A DNA stretch of 64,000 nucleotides. Origin: JAYZDK01 sp964604165. Lineage in GTDB: Bacteria > Myxococcota_A > UBA796 > CAJQPC01. Below the pieces are notes generated by a model, which had not been told where the DNA came from, did no database searches, and saw nothing but the letters and a program-made list of their open reading frames with translations. Shown here piece after piece: positions 16,427 through 25,011 of the stretch. Position 1 is the first letter of the stretch. Each line of letters begins with the position of its first letter. The translations under genes were made by a program, and so were the position numbers. The stretch covers positions 68,191 to 132,190 of the forward strand of contig CAZRYF010000007.1 of the NCBI GenBank assembly GCA_964604165.1, given 5' to 3'.

Positions 16427-16864
16427 ATGTCCTCTCCAGGCGGCCCCTCCCCCACCGACAAGGCTTTCGAAGCACTGTACGAAGAGTTGCGGCAGTACAA
16501 GGAGGACTTTGTTTTTCAGGCTGAAAAGCCACTCCTGCTGGACCTGCTCCTGTTCTATGACTCCCTGAACTGGCTGCGCTCGGCCGCCATGAAGGGAGAG
16601 GTCGCCCACGGGGATCTTTCGGACTCGATGCAGTTTCTCATCGACGAATTTCTGGAGATTCTGTACCGGCGGGACGTGCTGCCCATGGAGTCCCAGCCCA
16701 CCTTTGATCCGAGCCGGCAGAGCGGCGTCAAGGTCGTGCCTACCTCGGACCCCTCCGAGGATCGCAAGGTGTCCGAGGTGTTGAAACGCGGATTCACCCG
16801 GGCGGGACGGGTGCTGCGCTCTGAGGAGGTCGTGTTGAAGCGGTATGGAGCCCCCTCGGCGTGA
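16427..16864 (+). CDS. GrpE-like nucleotide exchange factor
   Basis: 145 residues. The C-terminal half reads like the GrpE beta-domain: FDPSRQSGVKVVPTSDPSE, then KVSEVLKRGFTRAGRVLRSEEVVLKRYG, matching the family pattern (GxVxEVLxxGYxxxGRVLRPAxVxV). The N-terminal half is helical with LLLDLLLFYDSLNWL, like the GrpE four-helix region, but the long coiled coil typical of GrpE is much reduced. GrpE proteins release ADP from Hsp70. It sits two bases after the Hsp70-vWA gene and overlaps the next Hsp70 gene by 4 bases, so a dedicated exchange factor for these two Hsp70s is the natural reading. Confidence 0.78.
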   Translation: MSSPGGPSPTDKAFEALYEELRQYKEDFVFQAEKPLLLDLLLFYDSLNWLRSAAMKGEVAHGDLSDSMQFLIDEFLEILYRRDVLPMESQPTFDPSRQSGVKVVPTSDPSEDRKVSEVLKRGFTRAGRVLRSEEVVLKRYGAPSA

Positions 16865-18399
16865 GTGGACCCGCTGATGTGCTGGGGATTGACCTGGGCA
16901 CCACCTTCTGCGCCATGTCGGTGGTGGATGCCTCCGGACGGGCTCGCATACTTCCCAATGCGGATGGCCACCGAATCACCCCCACGGCCCTCTACTTCTA
17001 TGCGGAAAACAGCTGCATCCTCGGCCAGGAGGCTGTTCGAATGTCGGTGCGAGAACCCACCGCCACCGTCCGATTCTTCAAGCGCCACTTGGGGGACCCG
17101 GAATACCGCGTGCGGTTTTTCGGCCATGATTACAGCCCCCAGGAGCTGAGTGCCCTGGTGTTGCGGCGCCTGGCGGCGGACGCGTCCGAAGCCCTGGGTC
17201 GGCAGCTGAAGAGGGTGGTGCTCACGGTCCCCGCGAGCTTCAATTCCGCCCAGCGAAACGCCGTGGTGGAGTCGGCCGGGCTGGCGGGCCTTGAGGTGTT
17301 GACGCTGCTGAATGAACCCACCGCTGCCGCCATCGCCCACCTTGCGGAGGCCGGGAGTGTGTCGGTGGAGACCACCGATCATTGGACTTCCCTGATCTTC
17401 GATCTTGGTGGTGGCACGCTGGATGCCACGGTCATGGTGACGGAGCCTTCGGCCCACCGGATCCTCGCCACAACCGGCAAGTTGGAGCTGGGGGGGAAGG
17501 AATGGGATGACCGCCTGGTCTCTCATGTGGCCCAGATATGTGTGAAACGGGTGGGCGTGGACCCCCGAGATGATCCGCACGCCTACCACGATCTCTACGA
17601 GCGTTGCGTCGCAGCAAAGCTTCGGTTGTCTGTGGACACCGCCAGCCGCGTGGCCCTGAGGGTGGCCGGTGAGCCTGTGGAGGTGGAGATTGGGCGGGCC
17701 ATGTTTGAGTCGCTCTCCGAGGATCTCCTTGCGCAGTGCGCGGCCGCGGCGTTGGAGGCGCTGGACCTCGCGGAGGTCGCACCCGAGGCGCTGGACGAGG
17801 TCCTCCTGGTCGGGGGCTCGACCCACATGCCCATGGTGCGGGAGATGCTTCGTTCCCTGTTCGGAGACATCATCACCAGCCCGGACGCGCCGGAGACCCT
17901 TGTGGCACGTGGAGCCGCCCTGGCGGGGGCACTGTCCTTTCCCTCCGAGGACACAGAGGCCTCCGGGGCTCCAACACGCAGAATCCAGGAGGTCACCTCC
18001 CATGACCTGGGCCTGGTGGTGCTCGACGCCAATCTTGTCGAGCAAATCCTGACCCTCATTCCGGCAGCCACCTCTGTGCCCCATGCCACGCGGGGGCGAT
18101 TTGCAACAGCCTATGATGGAATGACGGCGGTCCAGGTGGAGATCACCGAGGGCTCCCTGGATGACCGGGATGCCATCTCTGTCATTGGCACCCTGGTGTT
18201 GAATGATCTGCCTCCTCGGCCAAGAGGCACGCCCATCGACGTCATCTACCGTTACAACAGCAGTCAAATCCTCGAGGTCGACCTTGTGGATGTGGAGACG
18301 GGAATCTGTCGGGCCATTCAGGTCAAACTCTCGGGATCCCTGGAGGAACGGGAGCGTTCCGCTGCCCGACGAATTGTGCAAGCCACCCGGGTCACCTGA
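16861..18399 (+). CDS. Hsp70-family protein lacking the helical lid
   Basis: 512 residues from a GTG overlapping the previous stop (GTGA). The ATPase domain has GIDLGTTFCAMSVVD, NEPTAAAIAHLAEAG, FDLGGGTLDATVMV and LVGGSTHMPMVREML. A linker EVTSHDLGLVVLD (about residue 377) leads to a substrate-binding beta-sandwich of about 110 residues, after which the protein ends with a short helix (RERSAARRIVQ). The alpha-helical lid of DnaK (about 100 residues plus tail) is missing. It resembles the first gene of the module closely, suggesting duplication followed by gain of vWA in one copy. Probably a partner or regulator of that protein. Confidence 0.9.
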   Translation: MSGPADVLGIDLGTTFCAMSVVDASGRARILPNADGHRITPTALYFYAENSCILGQEAVRMSVREPTATVRFFKRHLGDPEYRVRFFGHDYSPQELSALVLRRLAADASEALGRQLKRVVLTVPASFNSAQRNAVVESAGLAGLEVLTLLNEPTAAAIAHLAEAGSVSVETTDHWTSLIFDLGGGTLDATVMVTEPSAHRILATTGKLELGGKEWDDRLVSHVAQICVKRVGVDPRDDPHAYHDLYERCVAAKLRLSVDTASRVALRVAGEPVEVEIGRAMFESLSEDLLAQCAAAALEALDLAEVAPEALDEVLLVGGSTHMPMVREMLRSLFGDIITSPDAPETLVARGAALAGALSFPSEDTEASGAPTRRIQEVTSHDLGLVVLDANLVEQILTLIPAATSVPHATRGRFATAYDGMTAVQVEITEGSLDDRDAISVIGTLVLNDLPPRPRGTPIDVIYRYNSSQILEVDLVDVETGICRAIQVKLSGSLEERERSAARRIVQATRVT

Positions 18400-18401
18400 T
18401 C

Positions 18402-20042
18402 ATGACCCCGGAAGAACTGGTTCGAATCTCCACCTTTCTCGAGATCACAGGTGTCCCTTCCCTCTTTCATTACCTGGACCTGGTGGAGGAGGAAGTTCCC
18501 CTGGAAGAGGCGCAGCGAAGGGTGAATGAGCGAAGAAGCTGGGCCCAGGCCCAACAAGCGAACCCGAAGTACCGGGCAGAGGCTCTCTGGATTCTCCGAA
18601 ACGGGGGCCTGTTTCAACGATCCCTGGTGGACGAGGCCGCGGAGTACCGTGCACTGCAGGCGGATGCCAGCACGCAAGGGCCCAGCCTGCAGGGTCAGGA
18701 GCGGTTTCACAACCACTATGCCGTCCTCGGTTTGGGTCCCAGCGCCTCAAGCGTGGAGCTGGAAGCGGCCCATCGGGCCCGCTACCGTTGGGCGCGGGGA
18801 CTTCGGGACCAGGACAAGGCCGAGGCCCACTACAAGGAGATCGCTGCGGCCTGGCACGTGTTGAATGACCCTGCCCGCCGGGCCTCCTACGATGTCCTCT
18901 ACCGGGAGGAGGTGGGAATCGGCTCCGAATGGGAAGAAGACACAGGGGTCGAGCGACGGGCCCTCGCCCTCCTCGGGCCTCCAGTAGAGGAGACCCCTCC
19001 CCCAGTGCCTGTGGCCCTGCCCAGTCCCTTCCCCTCCAAAGAGGAGGTCAAGCGTCTTCAGCGCCGGGCCCCGGGGGAACCCAAGCGGCGAATGGAGGTG
19101 GTGGGACAGTGGCCCAGGCGGGTGTGGGCAAAGCGCACAACCTTCCCCGTCCTTGTTCGTCTGAGACTGGGGGGAACCGCACCACTGTGGATCACCGTCA
19201 GCACAAACAGGCCTTGGCTAAAGGCCCGGACCGAGCGGGTCCTTTTGGAAGAGGAAGGGTGTCGTTTGTCGTTTGACCTGGATCCCAGTGGGCTCACGGG
19301 TCGTCGAGCCAATGCCCGCGTCGTTCTGGAGGCAGGGAACGGCGAGCGGGAGACGCTGGTTCTCGAGGTTCGTCGCAGGGTCATCTCTCCCCGTCGGATT
19401 TTGGGTGCAATGCTGGGAGTGGTTGTGGCCCTGGGGGCTGGGCTCTCTTTCGGTTGGGTCCCGGGAGAGTTGTTGTTTGGGGCGAGGGTGTCGCTGGACA
19501 CGGTGTCTCCAGGGCTGACCCTCCAGATAGATCCCCCTCCGGACCACCTGATTCTCGATGGAAGTCCCATTGAACCAGGCACCCGAAGCATTCCGTCCTC
19601 GGATCTACCCCAAGCCCGTGCTTTCACAGTGGAGGCCCAACGGGCCGGTTTTGTGACGACCCGGGAGGTGATCTCCATGCGTCGAGGTGCCTCTCGCCAC
19701 GTGCTCCTGACTCTTCCGTTGTCTGACTCCATGAGTTTCGTGCCGGGAAGGCGAGACCGGGCGCTTCTCGACAACGGACAGGTGGCGCGGGCTGCGGGCA
19801 CAGCGATAGACGGTGCAAGACCTAAGCTTCGCGGCTGCCTTTCCCCGGTGAAACCTCCGATGTCCAGCCTGAACATTCAGCTCATCCTTCATCCGGATGG
19901 CCACGTCCAGGGGATGAAGCCACTGGGCGAGCATTCGGCTTCTGGGGACTGGTTTCCGTGTTTGAGACGTACTTTTCGGACGCTGAAGACACCTGAATTC
20001 CCAGCGGATTACGCCGTGATGGAGGTCGCCCTTCTGCCATGA
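18402..20042 (+). CDS. Membrane-anchored J-like protein without the HPD motif
   Basis: 546 residues. A J-like domain lies at about 104-170: YAVLGLGPSASSVELEAAH, then a helix II/loop region YRWARGLRDQD, then YKEIAAAWHVLNDPARRASYD as helices III/IV. The HPD tripeptide between helices II and III, needed to stimulate Hsp70 ATPase, is absent; the only HPD in the protein is in the C-terminal domain. A Pro-rich linker and a beta-rich domain follow (about 230-325), then a single membrane helix at about 331-352 (RRILGAMLGVVVALGAGL), a PEGA-like segment, and a C-terminal AgmX/TonB-like domain with paired Cys (LRGCLSP ... WFPCLRR). It would tether the Hsp70s to the inner membrane with a periplasmic C-terminus. 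Confidence 0.82.
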   Translation: MTPEELVRISTFLEITGVPSLFHYLDLVEEEVPLEEAQRRVNERRSWAQAQQANPKYRAEALWILRNGGLFQRSLVDEAAEYRALQADASTQGPSLQGQERFHNHYAVLGLGPSASSVELEAAHRARYRWARGLRDQDKAEAHYKEIAAAWHVLNDPARRASYDVLYREEVGIGSEWEEDTGVERRALALLGPPVEETPPPVPVALPSPFPSKEEVKRLQRRAPGEPKRRMEVVGQWPRRVWAKRTTFPVLVRLRLGGTAPLWITVSTNRPWLKARTERVLLEEEGCRLSFDLDPSGLTGRRANARVVLEAGNGERETLVLEVRRRVISPRRILGAMLGVVVALGAGLSFGWVPGELLFGARVSLDTVSPGLTLQIDPPPDHLILDGSPIEPGTRSIPSSDLPQARAFTVEAQRAGFVTTREVISMRRGASRHVLLTLPLSDSMSFVPGRRDRALLDNGQVARAAGTAIDGARPKLRGCLSPVKPPMSSLNIQLILHPDGHVQGMKPLGEHSASGDWFPCLRRTFRTLKTPEFPADYAVMEVALLP

Positions 20043-20857
20043 GCGCCTCCCCGCCCATCAAGGTTCTGTTGGAGCAAGCAGAGTCCGCCCTGCTGGAGGG
20101 ACAGCCGGAGAAGGCCGAGTCTCTCTGCCGACAAGCCGTGGCCTCCTTTCCTTCCAATGCGAGCGCCCAGTACCTCTTGGCCGAGGCGCTTCGGCTTCAG
20201 GGGAGGGCGGACGAGAGTGAGCTGGCCTACCGGGGATGCGTCCTGTCCCAACCCAGCCACGGGGATGCCTGGGCAGCGCTTGCATCCATGTTGTTTGAGC
20301 AAGCCCGGTGGGAAGAGTCCCGGCGGGCTGCAAACCGGGCCCTCCGGGAGGAGCCCTACAACCCGGAGGCTTCCTTTATCCGTGGTGCACTCCGGGAACG
20401 CCGGCATGACTATGCAGGGGCCCACCGGGATTTTCTCCGCGCCTGGCGCAGCCAGCCTGAGCACTGGCCCCTGCCCTTGTCCCTGGAAGACGAGGAGCTG
20501 GAATCCGTGGTGGAGGAAGCGATCGAGCAGCTCCATCCGACCCTGAGGGACTATCTCGGCAATGTGGCCATTATCTTGGAAGATTTCCCTGCAGACGAGG
20601 TCCTTCGCCAGTACGACCCGCCAGCAGTAGCCACGGGTCTGCTGGGGTATTTCTCTGGGGCTTCCCTCATGGAGCGCTCCCTCGAGGACCCTTGGAGCAA
20701 CCTGCCGAGCGCCATCGTGATCTATCGGCGAAACATCGAACGAATGGCGGCCACCCGCGAGGAGGTCATCGACCAGCTTCGGATCACCTTCTTTCACGAG
20801 GTAGGCCATTTTCTGGGCCTGAACGAGGAGGACCTGGAAGCACGGGGGCTCGACTGA
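20039..20857 (+). CDS. TPR protein with a C-terminal zincin-like (DUF1025-type) metallopeptidase domain
   Basis: 272 residues; the start overlaps the previous stop (ATGA). The N-terminal half has three or so TPR-like helix pairs (for example LEQAESALLEGQPEKAESLCRQAV, YLLAEALRLQGRADESELAYRG, AALASMLFEQARWEESRRAANRAL). The C-terminal part (about 155-272) matches the small zincin family often annotated DUF1025: LLGYFSGASLMERSLED, ITFFHEVGHFLGLNEEDL with HExxH at His253-Glu254-His257. Such domains are small, cytoplasmic and of poorly known function. Placement after the Hsp70 genes suggests proteolysis or regulated processing within the chaperone module. Confidence 0.85.
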   Translation: MSASPPIKVLLEQAESALLEGQPEKAESLCRQAVASFPSNASAQYLLAEALRLQGRADESELAYRGCVLSQPSHGDAWAALASMLFEQARWEESRRAANRALREEPYNPEASFIRGALRERRHDYAGAHRDFLRAWRSQPEHWPLPLSLEDEELESVVEEAIEQLHPTLRDYLGNVAIILEDFPADEVLRQYDPPAVATGLLGYFSGASLMERSLEDPWSNLPSAIVIYRRNIERMAATREEVIDQLRITFFHEVGHFLGLNEEDLEARGLD

Positions 20858-20861
20858 GTCT

Positions 20862-21533
20862 TTACCTGTCGGTCCTCCCCCGACCCACCTGCCAGGAGAG
20901 CCCAAAACCCCAGGACCACGCAGGTGGAAGCGCTCGTCCCGGTTGGGCCAACAGATCCCCTCCCAGCCCAAGTGTGACCCGGCCAAAGTGCCTGTGAACC
21001 CGGGCGCCCCCCCCCGCCATCAGCTGCATATACCCGGACCCGCCGCTGCCAAGCTCCGAGTTCTGTATGAACGTGAACGTCTCCCGGATGCGAGCCTCTG
21101 TGGACAGCACCACGCTCCACCCTTCTCCAAGGTCACGCTGGAAGAGGAGCGGCGAAACCACCTCGACAACTCCACCCTGGTACGAGGGAGTCGGCAGCAC
21201 CAGGCCTCCCAAGGCTGGCGCGACCGCCACATCCCAAGGCCCCAGGCGCAGGAAACGGTATCGAAGATCTGCCCGCATGCCAAAAAGGTACAGCCGCAGT
21301 CCGTAGTCTACATTCTCTGAGAGCCCAAACCGCAGGGCAAGATCTTGCTGAAGCACCGGCAACCCCAGACCCGTCGACAAGGAGCTGGTTCCTGCCTGCA
21401 CAGAGGTCTGGACAGCCACTTGCTTGGCGCCGGGTGCAATGGGTCGAGCACCTTCCATGGTCGCAATCGATGTGCACCCAGAAAACCCAAGGACTGCTGC
21501 AGCCCAAAACAGGATGTTCCCGCGCCCCTTCAT
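20862..21533 (-). CDS. Outer-membrane lipoprotein, probable beta-barrel, of unknown function
   Basis: 223 residues from ATG 21533. The leader NILFWAAAVLGFSGC ends in a lipobox (FSGC). The mature part is strand-rich with Gly-rich turns (LGLPVLQQDLALRFGLSENVDYGLRLYLFG, FLRLGPWDVAVAPALGGLVLP, VTLGLGGDLLAQPG) and ends WGFGLSWQVG before a short basic tail. It convincingly looks like an outer-membrane barrel with an N-terminal lipid anchor, but I do not recognise the family. Its start overlaps the stop of the gene at 21530-22015. Confidence 0.62.
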   Translation of the reverse strand: MKGRGNILFWAAAVLGFSGCTSIATMEGARPIAPGAKQVAVQTSVQAGTSSLSTGLGLPVLQQDLALRFGLSENVDYGLRLYLFGMRADLRYRFLRLGPWDVAVAPALGGLVLPTPSYQGGVVEVVSPLLFQRDLGEGWSVVLSTEARIRETFTFIQNSELGSGGSGYMQLMAGGGARVHRHFGRVTLGLGGDLLAQPGRALPPAWSWGFGLSWQVGRGRTDR

Positions 21534-22015
21534 CCCCTCCACCCCAGGCGGAGAGTCAGATCCACGTCTCCACTCCTTCCCCGAAGAGCGCCACCGAGGG
21601 CGCCACCGTACACCCATCCCGCGGAAGTGTGTGCCTCCACACCCCATCGCCCTCGAAGACCCTGGGCTGCCCGCCACTGATCACCTGCCAGCCCCCCCCG
21701 CATCAGTGTGGTGGAGGGCCCAATGGCCCCGTGTACCAGCGCCCCTGTCGTCCCTCCCTTCCAACCTGCAAGTACACTTGGCCGCAGCCACAATGTCTGC
21801 ATTTGCCCGCCCGGCACAGAGTCCGTCCTGGAGGTGCCCAACACCTCTCCCTCCAGGAACCAGCCCCTCTCGCCCAGGGGCTGCTGCGCCCAGAGGCAGG
21901 TGGCTGGCTGCACTCGGTGTAGACCGTCCGATCCCCGTACGCCAGCGAGGCCCAGGGCGATCCCCGGCTCCACTGCGCCTGCGAAGCCAACTGCGAGCTG
22001 GAGCATCAACCACAT
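21530..22015 (-). CDS. Secreted protein of unknown function
   Basis: 161 residues with a signal peptide about 1-14 (MWLMLQLAVGFAGA). Gly/Trp-rich, with predicted strands and ending RSGDVDLTLRLGWRG, consistent with an outer-membrane or periplasmic beta protein. ATG 22015 overlaps the end of the peptidase gene by 10 bases and its stop overlaps the next start (ATGA), so the four genes from 24986 down to 20862 are likely one operon. No family recognised. Confidence 0.55.
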   Translation of the reverse strand: MWLMLQLAVGFAGAVEPGIALGLAGVRGSDGLHRVQPATCLWAQQPLGERGWFLEGEVLGTSRTDSVPGGQMQTLWLRPSVLAGWKGGTTGALVHGAIGPSTTLMRGGLAGDQWRAAQGLRGRWGVEAHTSAGWVYGGALGGALRGRSGDVDLTLRLGWRG

Positions 22016-23070
22016 GCGGAGACCTCGTAGACATCCGCAAAGCGCGATTCAATGGCACCGCAAAGAAAATCCACTTCTCCGACTCCTGCCTCGTCCACCA
22101 GGTGGTCCAACCAGTCAAAGGCGCTGGAGCCCGCTGTGGCATTCCAGCCGGCACCCCAGGCTTCCGTGGCCCGAACCCACACCCGCAGGGTCTCAGCGGG
22201 ATCGCCGTTGAATTCTGCCAGATCCCATGCGAGGGACGCGAACACCGTCCCCAGGGCATAAGGATCGTACAAAAGCTGGGCGCTGGCGTCTTCTCCAACC
22301 TCCGCCGGGAGGGGGTCGACATCCCGGGCCACCCAGTCCCCTGACACATCCCGCCCTGGCAGATCCAGCGAGTCCGAAATGAAGTTGGGTCGACCACTCA
22401 CCAGGCTTGCAACGGCATCAGCAAACCCCTCGTTCAGAGAGGCAACCCCAAGACTCTGCACTGTGTCACCGGTGATTCCGGGGGCGTGCGGGCTCCCAGC
22501 GGTCCGAAGATGAAAGAGCGCGTGGGCAAACTCGTGAAAGACAATCCCCGCATTGGCGGCGAGGGGAACATCCTTCTGAATCAGGTCATCCAACAAGATG
22601 AACGTGTGGGCGGTGCTGACATAGGCCGCATTCTCCGCCGGTTGAATCGCCATGCCGATGTCGGGCACCACCGGTGCCACTGCTGCATCCAGGGGAAACA
22701 CATCCGACACGTCGATTTCCGCGCCGGTCAGCCAGGTCTCCACATCCGCCAGGTGCCCATAGAAACTGAAAAGAACCAGGCCCGCCCGGTCCAGAGGCTG
22801 TGCCACGTCGTCCACCACCGTGTACATCACCTCGAGGGGTCTGCCCTCCACATAGGAAAGCACCACCTCTTCCTCCGTCAGGGACGGTGCAGCGATGGCT
22901 CCTCCGCTCCAGATGGTTCCCAGGTCCCCCCTCATTCTTTCTGGATCAGAAAGGGGTGGAATATCACGGGCTTGAATAGAGTGTCCGCGATCTGGGTTCA
23001 GGGTGTATGCAAGGTACTGGCTCGCGAGTGGTGGCGCACAACCCGCCCACAATCCGATCGAAAGCAGCAT
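22006..23070 (-). CDS. Lipoprotein with a HExxH metallopeptidase domain
   Basis: 354 residues from ATG 23070; the leader MLLSIGLWAGC ends in a lipobox. The protease core shows VFHEFAHALFHL (His179, Glu180, His183) and, about 40 residues on, LNEGFADAVASLV, whose Glu would be the third zinc ligand as in gluzincins. Upstream residues in the frame are not kept because the lipobox start is natural. It probably cuts proteins in the periplasm or at the outer membrane. The neighbours are also exported proteins of unknown role. Which gluzincin family it belongs to is unclear. Confidence 0.75.
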   Translation of the reverse strand: MLLSIGLWAGCAPPLASQYLAYTLNPDRGHSIQARDIPPLSDPERMRGDLGTIWSGGAIAAPSLTEEEVVLSYVEGRPLEVMYTVVDDVAQPLDRAGLVLFSFYGHLADVETWLTGAEIDVSDVFPLDAAVAPVVPDIGMAIQPAENAAYVSTAHTFILLDDLIQKDVPLAANAGIVFHEFAHALFHLRTAGSPHAPGITGDTVQSLGVASLNEGFADAVASLVSGRPNFISDSLDLPGRDVSGDWVARDVDPLPAEVGEDASAQLLYDPYALGTVFASLAWDLAEFNGDPAETLRVWVRATEAWGAGWNATAGSSAFDWLDHLVDEAGVGEVDFLCGAIESRFADVYEVSACG

Positions 23071-23075
23071 TTCTG

Positions 23076-24986
23076 CTACTTCCCGGTCTGCAGGACAACA
23101 AGCTGGAGCCAGGCGCCTGGGTTTCCGTCGGAATCCATCCAGGGGGCCAGTGTGGGGAGGGCCCTTAGATGGGTCCGGGGAAAGCGGCTTCCCAGTCGCT
23201 GGGGCAACCCGGGCATCCAACTGGCGCTGGTTGCGTCCGAGGTGCCGTTCTGGGTCAACCACCAGCCAATCCCAAGACCGGCCGTGCTCCCCACAAGGGC
23301 TCCTCCGGCCAGGGCCTTCCTCTCGGGCGACGCCACCACCCCAGCCATGGCTCCAATGGCGCCTCCCGCGAGCCCTGCCCCGTTGATGGTGCCAACATCC
23401 GACCAGTCAGGGTTCCAGGAGCCATTTGCGAGGACAGCGGTTCCGAGGAGGGCCACGTCGCCTGCCCCTAAAAAGGCCAGCAGGTGTTGCTGGGGATCCA
23501 GATCCACCAGCTCTCCTATCCAGCCGCCATACCAGGTTCCCCAGCCGCCTGCCGATGCCACCATCGTGGTCTCGGCGATCTCAAGGTCCACCTGGGTGGG
23601 CAATATGAAGGCCGTGAGTGTGCCTGCGCCGGCCGTGGTCAGGAATCCCCCTGCTGCCGCGCGACTGTCGTAAGCGTGCGCCTCATCCATATAGAGAGCC
23701 CACCCGATAGATTGGTAGCCGGTCCAGGCCTCGAGCAGGGCGGTGAACGCCAGGTCCTTGCCGTTGGCGTTGTACTGGGGCGAAAGCACCGCTCCCGCCA
23801 CATGACCCGCCAGCCCGCCCGCCAGCATGGGGCCCACAACTTGCCTGGTTTCATCCACTCCAAGCAACATGGGCACACCCGCGCCCAGGGAAGCCCCAGC
23901 CCCCCAACCTGCACCCTGGAGAAGGAGGTCCTGGAAGCTCTGTGGTCCCAGGGCACGACTCAACGCCAATCCGCCCAAGTACCCTGCACCCAGACCCATC
24001 CGCAGCCCGCCCAGGACCTGCTGGGTGCTGGGATTGTCAGACATTAGCACCGGCGCCCAGGTACCAGCCCAAGTGCCATGTGCCATGGCGATGCCCAAGG
24101 GGCCGGCCTTCGGAAGGCTTCCCTCTGCGAACCGTGTGGAGGCAAGCCCCAACACCGCTCCGGTACCGAGCTCCATCAGGCCTCGGGTCGTGCGGTCCTC
24201 CCCATAGTCGAGTCCCAGAAGGTCTCCAGCGCCCGCGCCAATCTGCCAGCCCACGAGGGTGGTGACATCGAACATCCAGGCTTGTCGTGAGTCCATGGGG
24301 TTTTCAAAGGCCAAGATGGCCAGCCCCGTGCCGGACAAGGCGCCCAGGTTGGAGGCCATCAAGGTTCTGGCGTCCGCACCTACCTCTTCGTGACCGATCA
24401 GGGCCCGTCCCAGCTCGGCGCCGAACCAACCGCCCAACATTCCACCGGAAACAAGGGTAGCGAATTGATCTGAGGAATAGTGCTTCTTCCGTGTCAGGAG
24501 CGCGGTGGTGCCTGCTCCCAGGAGGCCGATGGGCTGAAGAAGGGGGCCGACTTCATCGGAGACCATGTCGCCGGTCACCGCGGCCGCGAATCCGAGGGAG
24601 GTGTACCCGGTGAGGGCTCCGCCGTAGATGTTGACAAGCCAGCGGCGGTTCCACTCGGCGGCTTGGGTCTGGGTACTGGCTGGCTCGGGCTCGGTCGCCT
24701 CGGGCTCGGTCGCCTCGGGCTCCACCGCCTCGGGCTCCACCGCCTCTGGCTCCACCGCCTCGGGCTCCACCGCCTCGGGCTCCACCGCCTCGGGCTCCAC
24801 CGCCTCTGGCTCGACCGCCTCTGGCTCGACCGCCTCTGGCTCGACCGCCTCGGGCTCCACCGCCTCTGGCTCGACCGCCTCTGGCTCGACCGCCTCGGGC
24901 TCCACTACCTGGGGCTCCGCTGTTTCGGAAACCTTGGTCTGGGCCTGCGCCAGGGGGAGGAGGAAGAGGGAAAGGAAGTGGATCAT
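23076..24986 (-). CDS. Secreted protein with VEPEA pentapeptide repeats and a Gly-rich multi-segment body
   Basis: 636 residues. A signal peptide (LSLFLLPLAQAQ) is followed by twelve VEPEA units and two TEPE units (about residues 27-98), an acidic, Pro-rich rod. The rest (about 110-590) is rich in Gly, Ala and Leu with many evenly spaced small hydrophobic segments (GALSGTGLAILAF, VVGPMLAGGLAGHVAGAVL, GGAIGAMAGVV), suggesting a repeated membrane or barrel-like body. I do not recognise the family. The repeat may space the body away from the membrane or bind peptidoglycan. It begins 25 bases after the stop of the gene at 25012. Confidence 0.62.
   Translation of the reverse strand: MIHFLSLFLLPLAQAQTKVSETAEPQVVEPEAVEPEAVEPEAVEPEAVEPEAVEPEAVEPEAVEPEAVEPEAVEPEAVEPEAVEPEAVEPEATEPEATEPEPASTQTQAAEWNRRWLVNIYGGALTGYTSLGFAAAVTGDMVSDEVGPLLQPIGLLGAGTTALLTRKKHYSSDQFATLVSGGMLGGWFGAELGRALIGHEEVGADARTLMASNLGALSGTGLAILAFENPMDSRQAWMFDVTTLVGWQIGAGAGDLLGLDYGEDRTTRGLMELGTGAVLGLASTRFAEGSLPKAGPLGIAMAHGTWAGTWAPVLMSDNPSTQQVLGGLRMGLGAGYLGGLALSRALGPQSFQDLLLQGAGWGAGASLGAGVPMLLGVDETRQVVGPMLAGGLAGHVAGAVLSPQYNANGKDLAFTALLEAWTGYQSIGWALYMDEAHAYDSRAAAGGFLTTAGAGTLTAFILPTQVDLEIAETTMVASAGGWGTWYGGWIGELVDLDPQQHLLAFLGAGDVALLGTAVLANGSWNPDWSDVGTINGAGLAGGAIGAMAGVVASPERKALAGGALVGSTAGLGIGWWLTQNGTSDATSASWMPGLPQRLGSRFPRTHLRALPTLAPWMDSDGNPGAWLQLVVLQTGK
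24685..24903. repeat. 15-bp in-frame tandem repeat encoding VEPEA units
   Basis: About 14 copies of a 15-bp unit of the form GCCTCGGGCTCCACC, with synonymous wobble changes (TCG/TCT and TCC/TCG). The frame-preserving period and the third-position changes show selection for the peptide. Copy number is likely to vary among strains. Confidence 0.92.
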
Positions 24987-25011
24987 GGTGACTCCTGGCG
25001 ACAGTTGGTGG

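Noticed and set aside
16555..18381. A long antisense frame of about 608 residues over the GrpE-like and Hsp70 genes
   Set aside because: It lies opposite two genes with strong family motifs and has low-complexity, His/Gly/Arg-rich composition typical of high-GC shadow frames.
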